Numbered from the stretch's first letter, positions 54,317-64,000 are shown. The stretch is DNA of 64,000 bases from Anthonomus grandis grandis (GCF_022605725.1 NC_065548.1:42215131-42279130), one strand, 5' to 3'. Program-made: numbers and translations. Notes: a model not told the origin generated them from the letters alone.

Positions 54317-56395
54317 CGCCAGCTTGTTACAACACCCATAGCCACCACCTTGTGCAAGAATCAAGCTCCAGAATTCACGTATCGTATTGACAGCGGCGCC
54401 GATGTATTCATCATAAAACATTCAATAGTCAAAACATTAGGCGCAGTGATCATGCCGAACGATAAAAGTCGTGCCTTTGTCAGATTCGGTAACTAAGTTG
54501 TTTACGCTATTGGTGTTTGTGATATTATTACAGTCTTCCCGACGTTAACATTAGACATTAATTTTGTTGTTATTGACGATCGAGTTTTTCCCAGTGGCAT
54601 CGATATTTTAATTGATTTGGATATTATCCTTCAACCCTTTGTATCTGTTAAAAAGGGTGGTAATGGAATTGAGTTATACTATCAGCCACCAGACGTTTTT
54701 AGTATTAACTCTACAGCATTCTAATCATGTTAAAATGAATCAACCAGACCTACCAGAAAATTTAAAATTGCAAATTGAATCATTATTATCAAAATATAAG
54801 AGCAAAACACCTGATCGCATCACCACCGGCAAGATGACTATTAGGCTAAAAAAAAATTTACCCGTAGTGTATCACCCCCGTTGTTTAGCTTATGAAGAGT
54901 GTGTTCAAGTTGCTGACATAATAATTGAACTATTAAGGGACGGTATTATTCGCGAGTTCGATTGGGATTGGAGCTGCTCTTTTACAAAAAGAAAATAGTG
55001 AAGTGCGCCCGGTAGCGTATTTTAGCCGACGTACAACGGAATACGAGTCCAGGTATCACTGCTATGATTTAGAAACTCTTGCTATAGTGGAGGCAATAGA
55101 ACATTTCAGAGTGTACCTACACGGTGTGCATTTTACCGTGTTCACTGACTGTAATTCAGTGTGTGCAACATCACTTAAAAAGAACCTTCATCCCCGTGTA
55201 GCGCGATGGTGGGTTAAACTACAAGATTACGATTTTTCGATTGAGTACCGACCGGGTAGCAAAATGATACACGTGGACTATTTAAGCCGAAACCCCATTA
55301 CCAGTGACGACCGTGAATTAAAAGTGTGTGTGCCCTAAAAACAATTAACCCAAATAAAATGTATAATAAACAAATATTACGGGAATTCCAAAACAACGAC
55401 GCGTTTTGCCAAGAAGTGCTTAGTAACCCAAATACCGATCCAGTCTATAAAGTTGTTGACAATATGATTGTAACCAAAACAAATCCTCGTGCTTCGTGCC
55501 CGTGGCCGCGCGTTTGCTTACGATGCGTTTATACCATGACCTATCCTCTCATATTGGTTGGGATAAGTGTTTAAAAAAATATATATTAGGAATTGTAGAG
55601 CATGCGTACTAGGGAAATCACACACTGGCCCCCGACATGGACTTTGGTAGCATGGGGAAAAACCAAATAATATACTAGAATCATGGCATATTGATCATGC
55701 TGGACCGTTAGTTAATTCAAATGGTTGCACACAGATCCTAGTAATAATAGATGCATTTTCAAAGCTATGTCGATTACAACCAATTCCTAAGAAAACATCA
55801 GAGTATTCAATACGTGCCTTACTGCCAGTTTTTGAAGAATTAGGAAAACCTCAACGCATTATTGCTGACAGAGCTGCTGCTTTTACTTCACAATTTTCAA
55901 AAATTTCCTGAATGACCAAAAAAAAATTGAACTTCACCACATTGCAACCGGCGTACCTAGAGGAAATGGCCAAGTAGAGCGTGTTATGAGAACAGTGTTT
56001 AATTTATTAAGAGCCAGTCTTACCAATAAAAATACCAACAGTCCATACAGTGATAGGCTACGCTCCTTGCGTTCTTCATTTTGGTCAAAATCCTCGATTA
56101 ATGTCAACACAGCAACTTTTAAAAGATATTCCATGTGATGATTTTGTCGACGCAGACAAGCTGTTTCCGAGGCCAGGCTTCGGATGCGAGAAAATGCACG
56201 TAAACAAGCTCTGCATTCTAATGCGTCTCGATACTCTGCCAAATTGTTTACTATGGGAGATGTTGTGGCTATTGAAGACTCACAGCTAGTTGGCGGAGGA
56301 AAGTTAAAACCGAAATTTAAGGGTCCTTTTGCAGTCAAAAAGGTACTACCCAATGAAAGTATGTCCTGCAGAGAAATGGTCAGCGAACCACTGTA
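54317..56395 (+). pseudogene. Gypsy-2 pol: protease, RNase H and integrase, RT core missing
   Basis: Protease: FTYRIDSGADVFIIKHSIV (DSGA active site). The reverse transcriptase begins LPENLKLQIESLLSKYKS, LLRDGIIREF and then jumps near 54960 to RNase H text (GAALLQKENSEVRPVAYFSR, YESRYHCYDLETLAIVEAIE, SIEYRPGSKMIHVDYLSRNP). The fingers, palm and catalytic Asp-Asp box are gone, roughly 0.9 kb. Integrase: WHIDHAGPLVNSNGCTQIL, RIIADRAAAFTSQFS, and GVPRGNGQVERVMRTVFNLL cover the DDE positions. The C-terminus reads LFTMGDVVAIEDSQL and KLKPKFKGPFAVKKVL. Several stops and frameshifts. Confidence 0.82.
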
Positions 56396-56593
56396 GCTGC
56401 GTATGATCAACTGAGACTATGGCCTTCAGAGGATTAAAATTAAAATGCGAGTATTTCAGAAAAATTATATTTAAAAATGTTTCAACAACAAAATTCTTAT
56501 AAGAAAATCTCATCCATTTTTCACAAAGAGACCGACGTATACAACAGACGAAAAACAATGAAAAACACAAAGTCACGGTCTCACAACATTTAC

Positions 56594-56645
56594 TTAAAGC
56601 TACACGTGTTTCGCTCTATTCAGAGCATCATCAGGCCTAAAACAA
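56594..56645 (-). ncRNA. Candidate hammerhead ribozyme (type I, short stem III)
   Basis: On the minus strand the core CTGATGA (56634-56628) is followed by a stem II GCTCT-GAAT-AGAGC and the second core GAAA (56614-56609 region). Then comes ACAC/GTGT, a very short self-complementary stem III, and TA as cleavage-site-like UA. The flanks TTTTAGGC and GCTTTAAG can pair as stem I with a few mismatches. All invariant core positions are present. Short stem III hammerheads are the form described in Penelope-like elements, which fits the GIY-YIG domain about 0.5 kb upstream on the same strand. Confidence 0.72.
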
Positions 56646-56802
56646 TAATAATTAGTCTTGAAAGAAAAAAAGAGGACATTAAAAAGACTAAAACCTTAAA
56701 AAGCCACTGACGTTGGCAAAACAGTAAATAAACATACATTTAAGGTTAGGATGACTATACAGTTATTTAGAACCAAAAAAATAAAAAATTGTAAAATATC
56801 AC

Positions 56803-56880
56803 ACCTATTGGGAATCGAACCCGCAACAACAAGCTTACAAGCCAGAGACTATAACCTATGGGCTACCGGAACACTGAGGA
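56803..56880 (-). repeat. tRNA-derived SINE head or tRNA relic
   Basis: Minus strand: box A-like CGGTAGCCCATAGG (56855-56868) and box B GGGTTCGATTCCC (56810-56822). An anticodon-like arm CTGGCTTGTAAGC lies between. The acceptor ends do not pair, so an active tRNA gene is unlikely. Confidence 0.6.
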
Positions 56881-57104
56881 GAAGTTCAAAACATTTGTTG
56901 TTAAGCCAAGGCATTCTAACACAATATTAAACTTATTTCAGTTGGAAGAGATTATGTAAATATAAAATTGATTAAATAAGATTATTAAAAATAAGGTTGG
57001 GTTCAAAATTAAATACGTCGTTAACACAGACAAGAACAGGACTCTTCTTGGCTTTAGTAATTTCCATCCTCTCCAGAAGGTCAAGCTTTTTCCCTTTAGG
57101 GCAT

Positions 57105-57440
57105 TCATGAAGTATTTCCGACCTCTGGAGAAAAGTGATGTGTGGAAGCTAAGAGGTGATTCGCAAACGCTGACTTTGTATCACGGACGTCTGTATTTTT
57201 AAATTTCTCAAACAACGCTACATGTTCTTTAACGCGTGTAGAAATTTTTCTTCCAGATTGGCCAATATATACAGCGTCACAATCCCCACATTTCAAAGAG
57301 TAAACCCCTGATTTCGAAAAGACATTTGCCTTGTCTATCACGCTCACTAACTGTTTTTTTAAATTATTCGCGGTTTTAAAAGCGATTTTGATATTAGAGG
57401 TCTTAAAAAAAAAAAAATCTTTTTGTGGATCTATCAAAAA
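57105..57440 (-). pseudogene. Penelope-like GIY-YIG endonuclease domain
   Basis: Reads IKIAFKTANNLKKQLVSVID, KSGVYSLKCGDCDAVYIGQS and GRKISTRVKEHVALFEKFKN, then SAFANHLLASTHHFSPE. This is the GIY-YIG fold with GVY and YIG, the catalytic Arg in GRKISTRVKEH and the CxxC insert typical of Penelope-like elements. The reading frame is intact over this domain. The upstream part of the frame (57441-57500) runs into a minisatellite and is not homologous. Confidence 0.85.
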
Positions 57441-57447
57441 AAAAGAA

Positions 57448-57610
57448 AGAAAAAGGAATCTGGAGGTAGTGGCAACTCCACTATGCTTGAAAGGTGGCAA
57501 CTCCGCCTGTGAAAAAAAAAGGAATCTGGAGGTAGTGGCAACGCCACTATGCTCGACAGGCGGCAGCCCCGCCTAGTAAAAAAAAAATAAAGTTTTGGAG
57601 ATAGTGGCAG
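57448..57610 (+). repeat. Minisatellite, about 2.5 units of 66-68 bp
   Basis: AGGAATCTGGAGGTAGTGGC followed by AACTCCACTATGC, a GGTGGCAACTCCGCCTGTG-type stretch and a poly-A run occurs twice, with a third decayed partial copy (TTTTGGAGATAGTGGCAGC). Poly-A runs sit at unit borders. Confidence 0.85.
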
Positions 57611-57659
57611 CTTATTATTAAAATAAAAATAATAGAAAACTGACAACTCCATAAGTGCA

Positions 57660-58139
57660 ATAAAATAAAAAAAAAGAAATAAAGGTTCTGTTTGTGTCTT
57701 CTTTTGTTCCAGTTATTCCAGTAGTACGGCGCGAGGACGCACCGATTGCAGGATGGCCGTGTAAGCAGATAATTTAAAACAGCCAGTTTATACTATCAAA
57801 ATGTTAAGTCAGCAGTATGGCCGAGCTAAGGTCAAATGCCGCCATAAGAGAAAGCTGCTGCGACTGTAAAAAGGAGTATGAGAGATGTGAAGGTTCGATT
57901 TAGGAATTATAAATAAGAATGCCAAATGCGCTTACACCATTGTATATTACTCTCTTCGATGATATCTGGTATATTAGTAGTTATTTAAAAACAGTGTTCT
58001 ACATAATTGTCGTGCATACGTGTGCAATAGTATTGCATAAATATTTAACAATAATAATAATTCATTGTATAACAAATTAATATACAGTATGATACTTGAA
58101 AATAAATAACATATATCACTATTATATTATTGTACCACA
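57660..58139 (-). repeat. Probable 3' LTR of Gypsy-3
   Basis: Begins on the minus strand with TGTGGTACAATAATATAATA at 58139, directly after a polypurine tract, as expected for a gypsy 3' LTR. The far end is set only roughly, at the change to poly-A-rich sequence near 57660, because the 5' LTR is not in the window for comparison. It contains AATAAATAAC, usable as a polyadenylation signal region. Confidence 0.6.
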
Positions 58140-58152
58140 TCTCCCCCTTTTG
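58140..58152 (-). promoter_or_regulatory. Polypurine tract of Gypsy-3
   Basis: CAAAAGGGGGAGA on the minus strand next to the LTR start TGTGG. This is the site of plus-strand DNA priming in LTR retrotransposons. Confidence 0.75.
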
Positions 58153-58771
58153 AAAGAATGAACTACATTTTTAATGAAATAAAAATGGAGTACTTTCGTA
58201 AAATAAATATTCATAAGGTATATGCGCTTTTTTACTACATTTTACACTTCTATTTTACAATAAAAATAAAATTATTAGAGGTTCAAGGAAAGTGTTAAGA
58301 AAAAGATAAGAGGAATAATAGAAAGAAAATAAATAATAAAGAAAGGATAGAAAAGAAAAGTATTTATCGATCGAGTATAGATTTAAATATATATATTTTT
58401 TTTTTTTAAATGAAACCTAAAATGTTAACCCTGATTTTACTTAAACAAACTTATTACCTAAATAAACTTATTACTTAATTAAAGTACACATGTACTAAAG
58501 TTGTTTAATTTAAATAATGTTACATAATTCTTAACTATTTCGAAGCCTAAACAATACGTGTTAAGTTATTAAATTATGAACCTCAATTTTTGCGAAGCTT
58601 TGCATTGACTTATGAGTACATAATATGTATTATAAAATATTAGGTTACAAGGTTAGTAAATTAAAACTAGTACATGTTTTCTTTTCGGTACAACTGCTAT
58701 AATTGACATAATTAATTGTTTTTCTTTTAATTTTTCTACGATAAACACTGAAAATGGCTTTTTCACTTTAA

Positions 58772-61700
58772 TCACTTATAAAAATGCTGTAATCTATTTT
58801 TATGCACTTTCACTTTAGCGTCACTTTTACTATTACTTAATATACAATTTACACCTTCTACCTCCTCTACTACGAAAGGGCCTTTATACCAAGGGTCAAA
58901 TTTCGTTCTATTTTCATTATTTAAAAGTACTGAGTCGCCGGGTTTTAAATATATTTCTTTAGACTGTTTATCGTATTCTAATTTTCGCTGAACTTTTGCT
59001 TTTTGAATAAAATCATTGGCTCGTCTATTTGCAATTTGTAAGCGATATCTGACTTCTTGATAATATGCGTTGATATTATATACAGGGTCTATCAAAGTAC
59101 CATTTAAAATATTAGAAAAATCAACCTTACGTGCAAAAACTAATTCAAATGGCGTATATTCGTGATATACACTGGGAGTTGTGTTATAACAAAAGCTGAA
59201 ATAGTTTGTCCATTCATCCCAATCGTCTTGCATTTCGTTTATGTACATTCTAAGAAACTCATTTAAGACTCTATGATTTCTTTCGCAACCACCTATAGTT
59301 TGACTATGGTAGGCTGTCGAAATAGAATGTTTAATTTTTAGAAGTTCAGAAAGTGATGTAAGTACTTCGTTTTTATACTCAGTGCCCGTATCGGTTCTGA
59401 TTTCCTGCATTGGGCCATAATTAAGAATAAATTCATGAAACATTGCCCAAGCTATAGTTTTAGCTTCTTTATTCGGAATAGGGATAATTTTGACAAATTT
59501 AGTTAACTCGCACTGGATTGTTATTGCATACATATTGTTGTTAGGAGTTTTTCTGAATGGTCCAATCGTGTCGATACATGTGATGTCAAATGCTTTTTGT
59601 GGTGTAGGTGTTATTACCATTGGCTCTGAATGAGTTATTTTTCTCTTATTAATTTGACACTTTTGACATTTTTTAACGTATTTGTTGACATCGCGGGACA
59701 TTCCTTTCCATCGGTAATTTGCTCTTAGCTTCTTAAGCAATTTTTTCTGTCCACAGTGACCTCCGGTAAGTGGATTATCATGATATTCCTGTACTAACGC
59801 TAACTTGTCATCATTATTTTTAATAATTTTGGGCTCTTCATACAGAAAAATAGTAAGATTTTTTAATTTACTTAAAGCAATATTTTTTAATTCGTTTATT
59901 GTGCACAATTTAAATATTTCATCTGTTATTTTTAGCTTTAGTTCCTTAATGTTGCAATCAGCAGCCATTTTTTCCAGCTTAGACAAAACTGTTCCTAAGA
60001 ATGTTTTGTCATTACTGATTAACATTTTATCCTCGATCATAAAATCTTTATTCTTACCCATAAGTATCTACAGATATTTATGCTGAATTTTAAATTTTAC
60101 ATAAGCTAATTTTAAAACATTACTATTTTCTAAAGTCTCTAGGATTTTTGGTTTAACCGTAAACGGCATGCTAGCATTCTTGCTATCATCTTCTGTTAAG
60201 GTAGTATCCTTTTTTGCCATTGCCCGTGTTACTGCAAATACGTTGACTGTTTTGTTATTTATCGCCAAATCGCTTAGTTCGCTAATACAAATTCTCGATA
60301 ATGCATCTGCTCCTATATTGTCCTTTCCTTTAATATATTCAATTTCAAAATTATATTCTTCTAAATCTAATCGCATCCTGGTAAGTTTTGAAGATGGGTC
60401 TTTCATAGAAAAGAGATACACTAAAGGCTTATGGTCAGATTTTACCAAAAATTTATTTCCGTACAAATATGGCCTAAAATACTGAATCGCCCAGTGGATG
60501 GCTACTAATTCTTGTTCTATAGTCGCTTTATTAGATTCTCCTTTAGTGAATGATTTTGAAGCGTAAGCTATTGGCAATTCTTGCCCATTAAAGTTTTGTC
60601 ATAATATAGCGCCACAAGCATTTTTTGATGCGTCTGTGGTTAAAATAAATTGTTTATTAAAGTCTGGGTATTGTAAAATTTCGGGTTGCAACAACGAATT
60701 TTTAAGATAAATAAAAGCTTGTTTACATTTTTCACTCCATTCGAATTGCGTATTTTTTCTTGTTAACATATTAAGAGGTTTTGCAATTTCTGCGAAGTTT
60801 CGAATAAACCTGCGATAATAGTTACAAAATGCTATAAAGCGTTTTACTTCATTAGCATTTCTAGGCTCTGGGTATTTATTAATAATGTCGTATTTTGACT
60901 CGTCAGGCAAAATTCCATTACTAGTAATCCTGTGACCTAGGTAAGTAACTTCTTGCGAAAAAAAATTGCATTTTTCGGGATTTAATTTTAAATTGTATTT
61001 TCTGCACGTTTCAAATACACTACGTAAATTTTGTAAATGATGATTTTTTGAACAACCAATTACAATTACGTCATCCATGTACAAGAAAGCCTTTTCAGGT
61101 GTTATTCCAGCAAATGCTATATTCATCATCCTCTGGAAACTGTTTGGGCTTATTCTGAGGCCAAATGGTAACCTTGTAAATCTGTAGCTACCTGTACTTG
61201 TACTAAAAGTTGTAAAATCTCTAGATTCTTCTGTAAGTGGTATTTGATGAAAGCCCGCCTTTAAATCTAGGGTTGAAAACCATTTAGCACGGCCTAGTTG
61301 GTCTAAAATATCGTCAATTCGAGGCAATGGAAATTTATCAGGGATAATTTTCTTATTTGCCTCTCTAAAATCCACTACTAGTCGCCATTTTTTATCATGA
61401 CCCTTAGATTTCTTAGGTACCAAAAGGATTGGACTATTGTAAACAGCATTAGATTCCTCTATTATGTTTTCCTCTAACATTTTACTTACCTGTGCATTTA
61501 TTTCTTTAGATTGGGAAAGCGGTGTTCGATAATTTTTTATATAGAAAGGTTGCTCATCAGCTAATTTAATTTTTTGTTTATAAAAATTGTTTGTTGTTAA
61601 TTTATCACATTTTAACCCAAATATATCAGCAAATTCCATGCATAATTCGGTGGTTTCCTTTTTCGCGCATTCCGGGATGTTTTTATTTAATTCATTTAAT

Positions 61701-62299
61701 AGTTGATCTTTTCGGTTATTTTGATTACAATGCAATTGATAACACGAAAAGTTTTTTAGGGGTTCGGTTACAATTTTAGGATTACTTATGGTTATGGTTT
61801 CGCATGTTGTATTTAGAATTTTAATTATTGGACTTGACCTAGAAATTATGGTTGATGCTATGAAAACGCCTGGGGATATTTCGTTATTTAATACAACCGA
61901 ATCTTCTTTAAGATATTTTAACTTTTCTACTTTTCTAATTATTTCACATCTCGGGGGGATAATTAACATATCTTTTGCAGGGCTGTCATGAATTGGTATA
62001 GAGATAAAATTATTATGCAGTCTTATTTGCATTGTCCAATTAGAGTAGTCCAATTGACATTGATATTGTGTAATAAAATCTCTACCAAGAATTCCATCTG
62101 CTGGTATGGGAAAATTATCCTCAACTATGTAAAAATTTTGTCTTAAAGAAAAATTGTCAATAAACATTACAGTTTTAGTAGTACCTTTTGTTCGCTTAAT
62201 TAAAGAAATATCGGCACTAGTATCTACGATTAATGTTATTGTTTCATTTTGTGTCATTTGGGTCTGAACGACGATAAAATTTGACAACGATAGGTCCAT
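58772..62299 (-). pseudogene. Gypsy-3 pol polyprotein: protease, RT, RNase H, integrase
   Basis: A single frame of about 1,175 codons from Met at 62299 to the stop at 58772, broken only by TGA at 60599-60601 and TAG at 60068-60070. Protease: LIVDTSADISLIKR near residue 26, with Ser in place of the usual Gly of DTGA, and GILGRDFI. Reverse transcriptase: KKWRLVVDFREANKK, RLPFGLRISPNSFQRMMN and FLYMDDVIVIG (YMDD at residues 406-409). RNase H: FILTTDASKNACGAIL, then ELVAIHWAIQYFRPYLYGNK. Integrase: an HHCC finger (YHDNPLTGGHCG, CQKCQINK), then CIDTIGPF, RTDTGTEYKNE and TIGGCERNHRVLNEF for the three catalytic positions, and a GPFVVEEVEGVNC C-terminal fold. Confidence 0.92.
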
Positions 62300-62310
62300 G
62301 TTAAAAATAT

Positions 62311-63537
62311 TTATTGCTCCCCCAATGGACCTGGTTGGGGTGATAATTCTTTTTCCGAATTATCTGTCTCAAAGCTGCGCACAGAATAGTTTCCTCTGCC
62401 TCGTTGAGAATAGCCCCTGTGACCTCTATATCTGCTATGGCCACCATGATAATTATTATGGATAGGAACTTCAGGATTTCTATTAAATCCTCCTCTTTTC
62501 CATTGTCCTTGCGCCCTAGGATAATGACCTCTATAATTTGGATTTCCTCTATTGTTGAATCGATTTTGTGTAAAAAGGACTGTAGAATTTTTTGATTCAG
62601 TTTCGACGCTAACAAACTTTGTCAAGGCGTCTTGAGTTGTGTTGAATGTGCCTGCTTCCATTATCAACCTGGATCTTTCTGAGGTTGCATTCGATTTTAG
62701 GGCTTTAACTGCAATATTAGTTGTATAACCCTCTGCTACATTTACTGGTACACCTTCATTTATGTACGCTCTTTTTAAGCTTGTTGCTAAAGCTTCTATG
62801 TCAGATGCATATTTTGATGTATCGCTGGATCCTTGTTTAAGAGCTAATAATTTTGCCGAAACTAACTGCGAACTTTCACCCTTAATATTGCTTGTTAGTT
62901 TTTGAATTATAATTGGTATGGTATCATTAACGCTAATAAGGTCTCTTGCTTTACCAACTAATTTAGTTTTAATAAGAGCCACGGCATTTGCTTCGTGCCC
63001 TTCGCAATTTTCTTGGATTAAAGTTAGTGTGTCAATAAAAGATCGAAGTTTATCCGCTGAGCCATCAAAATTATTGCAGAAAACCCTACTGGTGAAATTA
63101 AAAAAATCCATTTTAGTCATCGCCATTTTGCCAGTTTCAATTTTAATTTCAGTGTTTGTATTTTCTTCGTCTGAACCCTCTGAAGAGTTTTCACTGAGAA
63201 TAATATCCTCCTCAATCACTTTTGGATCAATTAGTTCAGTGCACGATGTAGGTATTTTATACGAAACATTTAATACTTGATATACCCTGACTACTTTATC
63301 TCTTGAGACGGAAAAAAGTTTTTTAATAGCAAAATACTGTTCTTGACTTAAATTTTTGTAATCATGTAATACAAGTTGCACAAAGGTATTATAGTATTTA
63401 AGTAAATTATCCCTAACTTCTTTTTTAATTTCCTCTGATTTAGGTATTTTTTTCTTTAAGACTCTTTTTGATTCGTTAGTAATTAATATTTTTAAATTTG
63501 ATAACTTGGTATAAAGTTCTTCCCAAGCTGATGACAT
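62311..63537 (-). CDS. Gypsy-3 gag
   Basis: Open frame of 408 codons from ATG at 63537. The middle part is a retrotransposon capsid: FFNFTSRVFCNNFDGSADKL, FIDTLTLIQENCEGHEANAV and AKLLALKQGSSDTSKYASDI. The tail is a basic Gly/Arg/Tyr/His-rich region (RGNPNYRGHYPRAQGQWKRG, SRYRGHRGYSQRGRGNYSV) in place of a zinc knuckle. It ends PQPGPLGEQ. The pol frame is in the -1 phase and its first ATG is 11 bases past the gag stop. The pol frame is open across the gag end around TTGGGGGAGC, so -1 frameshifting is possible. Confidence 0.9.
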   Translation of the reverse strand: MSSAWEELYTKLSNLKILITNESKRVLKKKIPKSEEIKKEVRDNLLKYYNTFVQLVLHDYKNLSQEQYFAIKKLFSVSRDKVVRVYQVLNVSYKIPTSCTELIDPKVIEEDIILSENSSEGSDEENTNTEIKIETGKMAMTKMDFFNFTSRVFCNNFDGSADKLRSFIDTLTLIQENCEGHEANAVALIKTKLVGKARDLISVNDTIPIIIQKLTSNIKGESSQLVSAKLLALKQGSSDTSKYASDIEALATSLKRAYINEGVPVNVAEGYTTNIAVKALKSNATSERSRLIMEAGTFNTTQDALTKFVSVETESKNSTVLFTQNRFNNRGNPNYRGHYPRAQGQWKRGGFNRNPEVPIHNNYHGGHSRYRGHRGYSQRGRGNYSVRSFETDNSEKELSPQPGPLGEQ

Positions 63538-63802
63538 AAAAATAACTAAATTTAGCCTAAATTACGGTAAAAAAATCTAACATAACAGTAGTACATGAAA
63601 AATGTAAACAAAAATCCAACATAAAAATTATTATTCAGCTATATATATGTAATATGTAATAACTTTATAATATATTATAATATTATAACTTTCGATTACT
63701 TTATGAACTAATAAGAAAAATAGTTTTACCCCCAAAAATATTTTAAAACTGCAAAATAGCCAAAAAAATCTTATTCTAAATATACACAAATAAATAAAAT
63801 TA

Positions 63803-63980
63803 CATACCAACTATAATATAACATTTGTGTGGTCCATGTCCTGGGACGGATGCAAAATCTCCATTACATCTCCTTCTTCCATCTTCCAATAAACAGGTGG
63901 CGTTTAATCGCTCGTCCTTAATGTCACTGCTTTCAGGTTTTACTAAAATTTTTTCTACACCAACACATTGTTTCTTCTTT
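63803..63980 (-). other. Short Cys-containing open frame at the window edge, nature unclear
   Basis: Minus-strand frame of about 58 codons reads VGVEKILVKPESSDIKDERL, NATCLLEDGRRRCNGDF and GHGPHKCYIIVG and is followed by GGTATGTAA, which could be a splice donor. It could be an exon of another host gene or part of the Gypsy-3 leader. No family is recognised and no start codon is evident. Confidence 0.25.
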
Positions 63981-64000
63981 CACTAACACGAACTCACAAA

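Larger units (their letters stand above)
53300..56410 (+). mobile_element. Ty3/gypsy retrotransposon (Gypsy-2), reverse-transcriptase core deleted
   Basis: Order: gag with two zinc knuckles, aspartic protease, start of reverse transcriptase, RNase H, integrase. LTRs were not identified at either side. Its gag and integrase differ from Gypsy-1 and Gypsy-3, so it is another lineage. Confidence 0.82.
56470..57440 (-). mobile_element. Penelope-like retroelement, 3' part
   Basis: On the minus strand a GIY-YIG endonuclease domain (57440-57105) is followed by a tRNA-like SINE relic (56803-56880) and a terminal region with a hammerhead ribozyme motif (56594-56645). Penelope-like elements are known to encode GIY-YIG endonucleases and to carry hammerhead motifs in their terminal repeats. 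The reverse transcriptase is absent, so this is a 5'-truncated copy. Confidence 0.72.
57660..64000 (-). mobile_element. Ty3/gypsy retrotransposon (Gypsy-3), nearly intact, 5' end outside the window
   Basis: Minus-strand element with gag (63537-62311), pol (62299-58772), about 600 bp of 3' non-coding DNA, polypurine tract and 3' LTR. The leader left at the window edge is 463 bp. In Gypsy-1 the primer site lies about 480 bp before gag once the SINE is subtracted, so the 5' LTR of Gypsy-3 may start just past 64000. Only two in-frame stops were seen in pol. Related to Gypsy-1 by its Arg/Gly/Asn-rich gag tail. Confidence 0.85.

Noticed and set aside
56803..56880. Functional tRNA gene
   Set aside because: Box A and box B are good but the acceptor stem does not pair and the anticodon arm is weak; a SINE head or relic fits better. 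The same applies to 47412-47500, 51991-52140 and 28112-28360.

Overview
The window looks like AT-rich insect genomic DNA, possibly from a beetle; the order is a guess from the transposon mix. Genes have spliceosomal introns, transposons are dense and layered, and there are tRNA-derived SINEs and no bacterial-type operons. Nearly all recognisable coding sequence belongs to transposable elements, most of it broken by stops, frameshifts and deletions.

The one clear host gene is a beaten-path (beat) family gene on the minus strand. Five exons join in phase: signal peptide 43172-43214, first Ig domain 42898-43115 and 21915-22050, second Ig domain 7384-7517 and 7057-7285. Its introns are 56 bp, about 20.8 kb, about 14.4 kb and 98 bp. 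The C-terminal exon(s) were not found and probably lie left of the window. Almost everything from 7.5 to 42.9 kb is therefore intron of this gene, filled with transposons.

Layout: a Harbinger element with interleaved opposite-strand genes (766-3318, TTA duplication); a mariner-type fragment (4.2-4.7 kb); RTE-like fragments (5.8-6.4 and 7.9-8.5 kb); an R2-like reverse transcriptase (9.9-10.8 kb); a second Harbinger (12387-18235) with a pogo/Tigger-like element (14445-17178, TA duplication) inside an intron of its SANT gene; R1/Jockey-type reverse transcriptases (22.3-25.3 kb); a Penelope GIY-YIG fragment and a Tc1 fragment (25.9-27.1 kb); Gypsy-1 (27.7-33.0 kb) carrying a SINE with 10-bp duplications and a Jockey-like insertion; a long hairpin (33115-33264); Tc1, mariner-like and LINE fragments (34.5-38.9 kb); a mariner-type element with about 360-bp inverted repeats (39037-40653) joined to a 7-bp satellite (40654-41216).

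Upstream of the beat gene lie a piggyBac (44788-47117, TTAA duplication) inside an older inverted-repeat MITE; a SINE; an internally deleted hAT (49241-51011, perfect 8-bp duplication); a SINE; a BEL/Pao gag remnant; Gypsy-2 with its reverse-transcriptase core deleted (53.3-56.4 kb); a Penelope-like 3' end with a candidate hammerhead ribozyme (56594-56645) and a GIY-YIG domain; and a nearly intact Gypsy-3 on the minus strand (57.7 kb to about 64 kb). Gypsy-3 has an open gag frame and one continuous pol frame with only two in-frame stops, so it is probably the youngest element here.

No unprecedented system can be claimed. The most interesting leads are the hammerhead motif in its Penelope setting, paired GTTCA arrays at the ends of Harbinger-2, GGGTCA-N3-TGACCC palindromes in the piggyBac, the heptamer satellite starting exactly at a transposon end, and the transposon-inflated beat gene.
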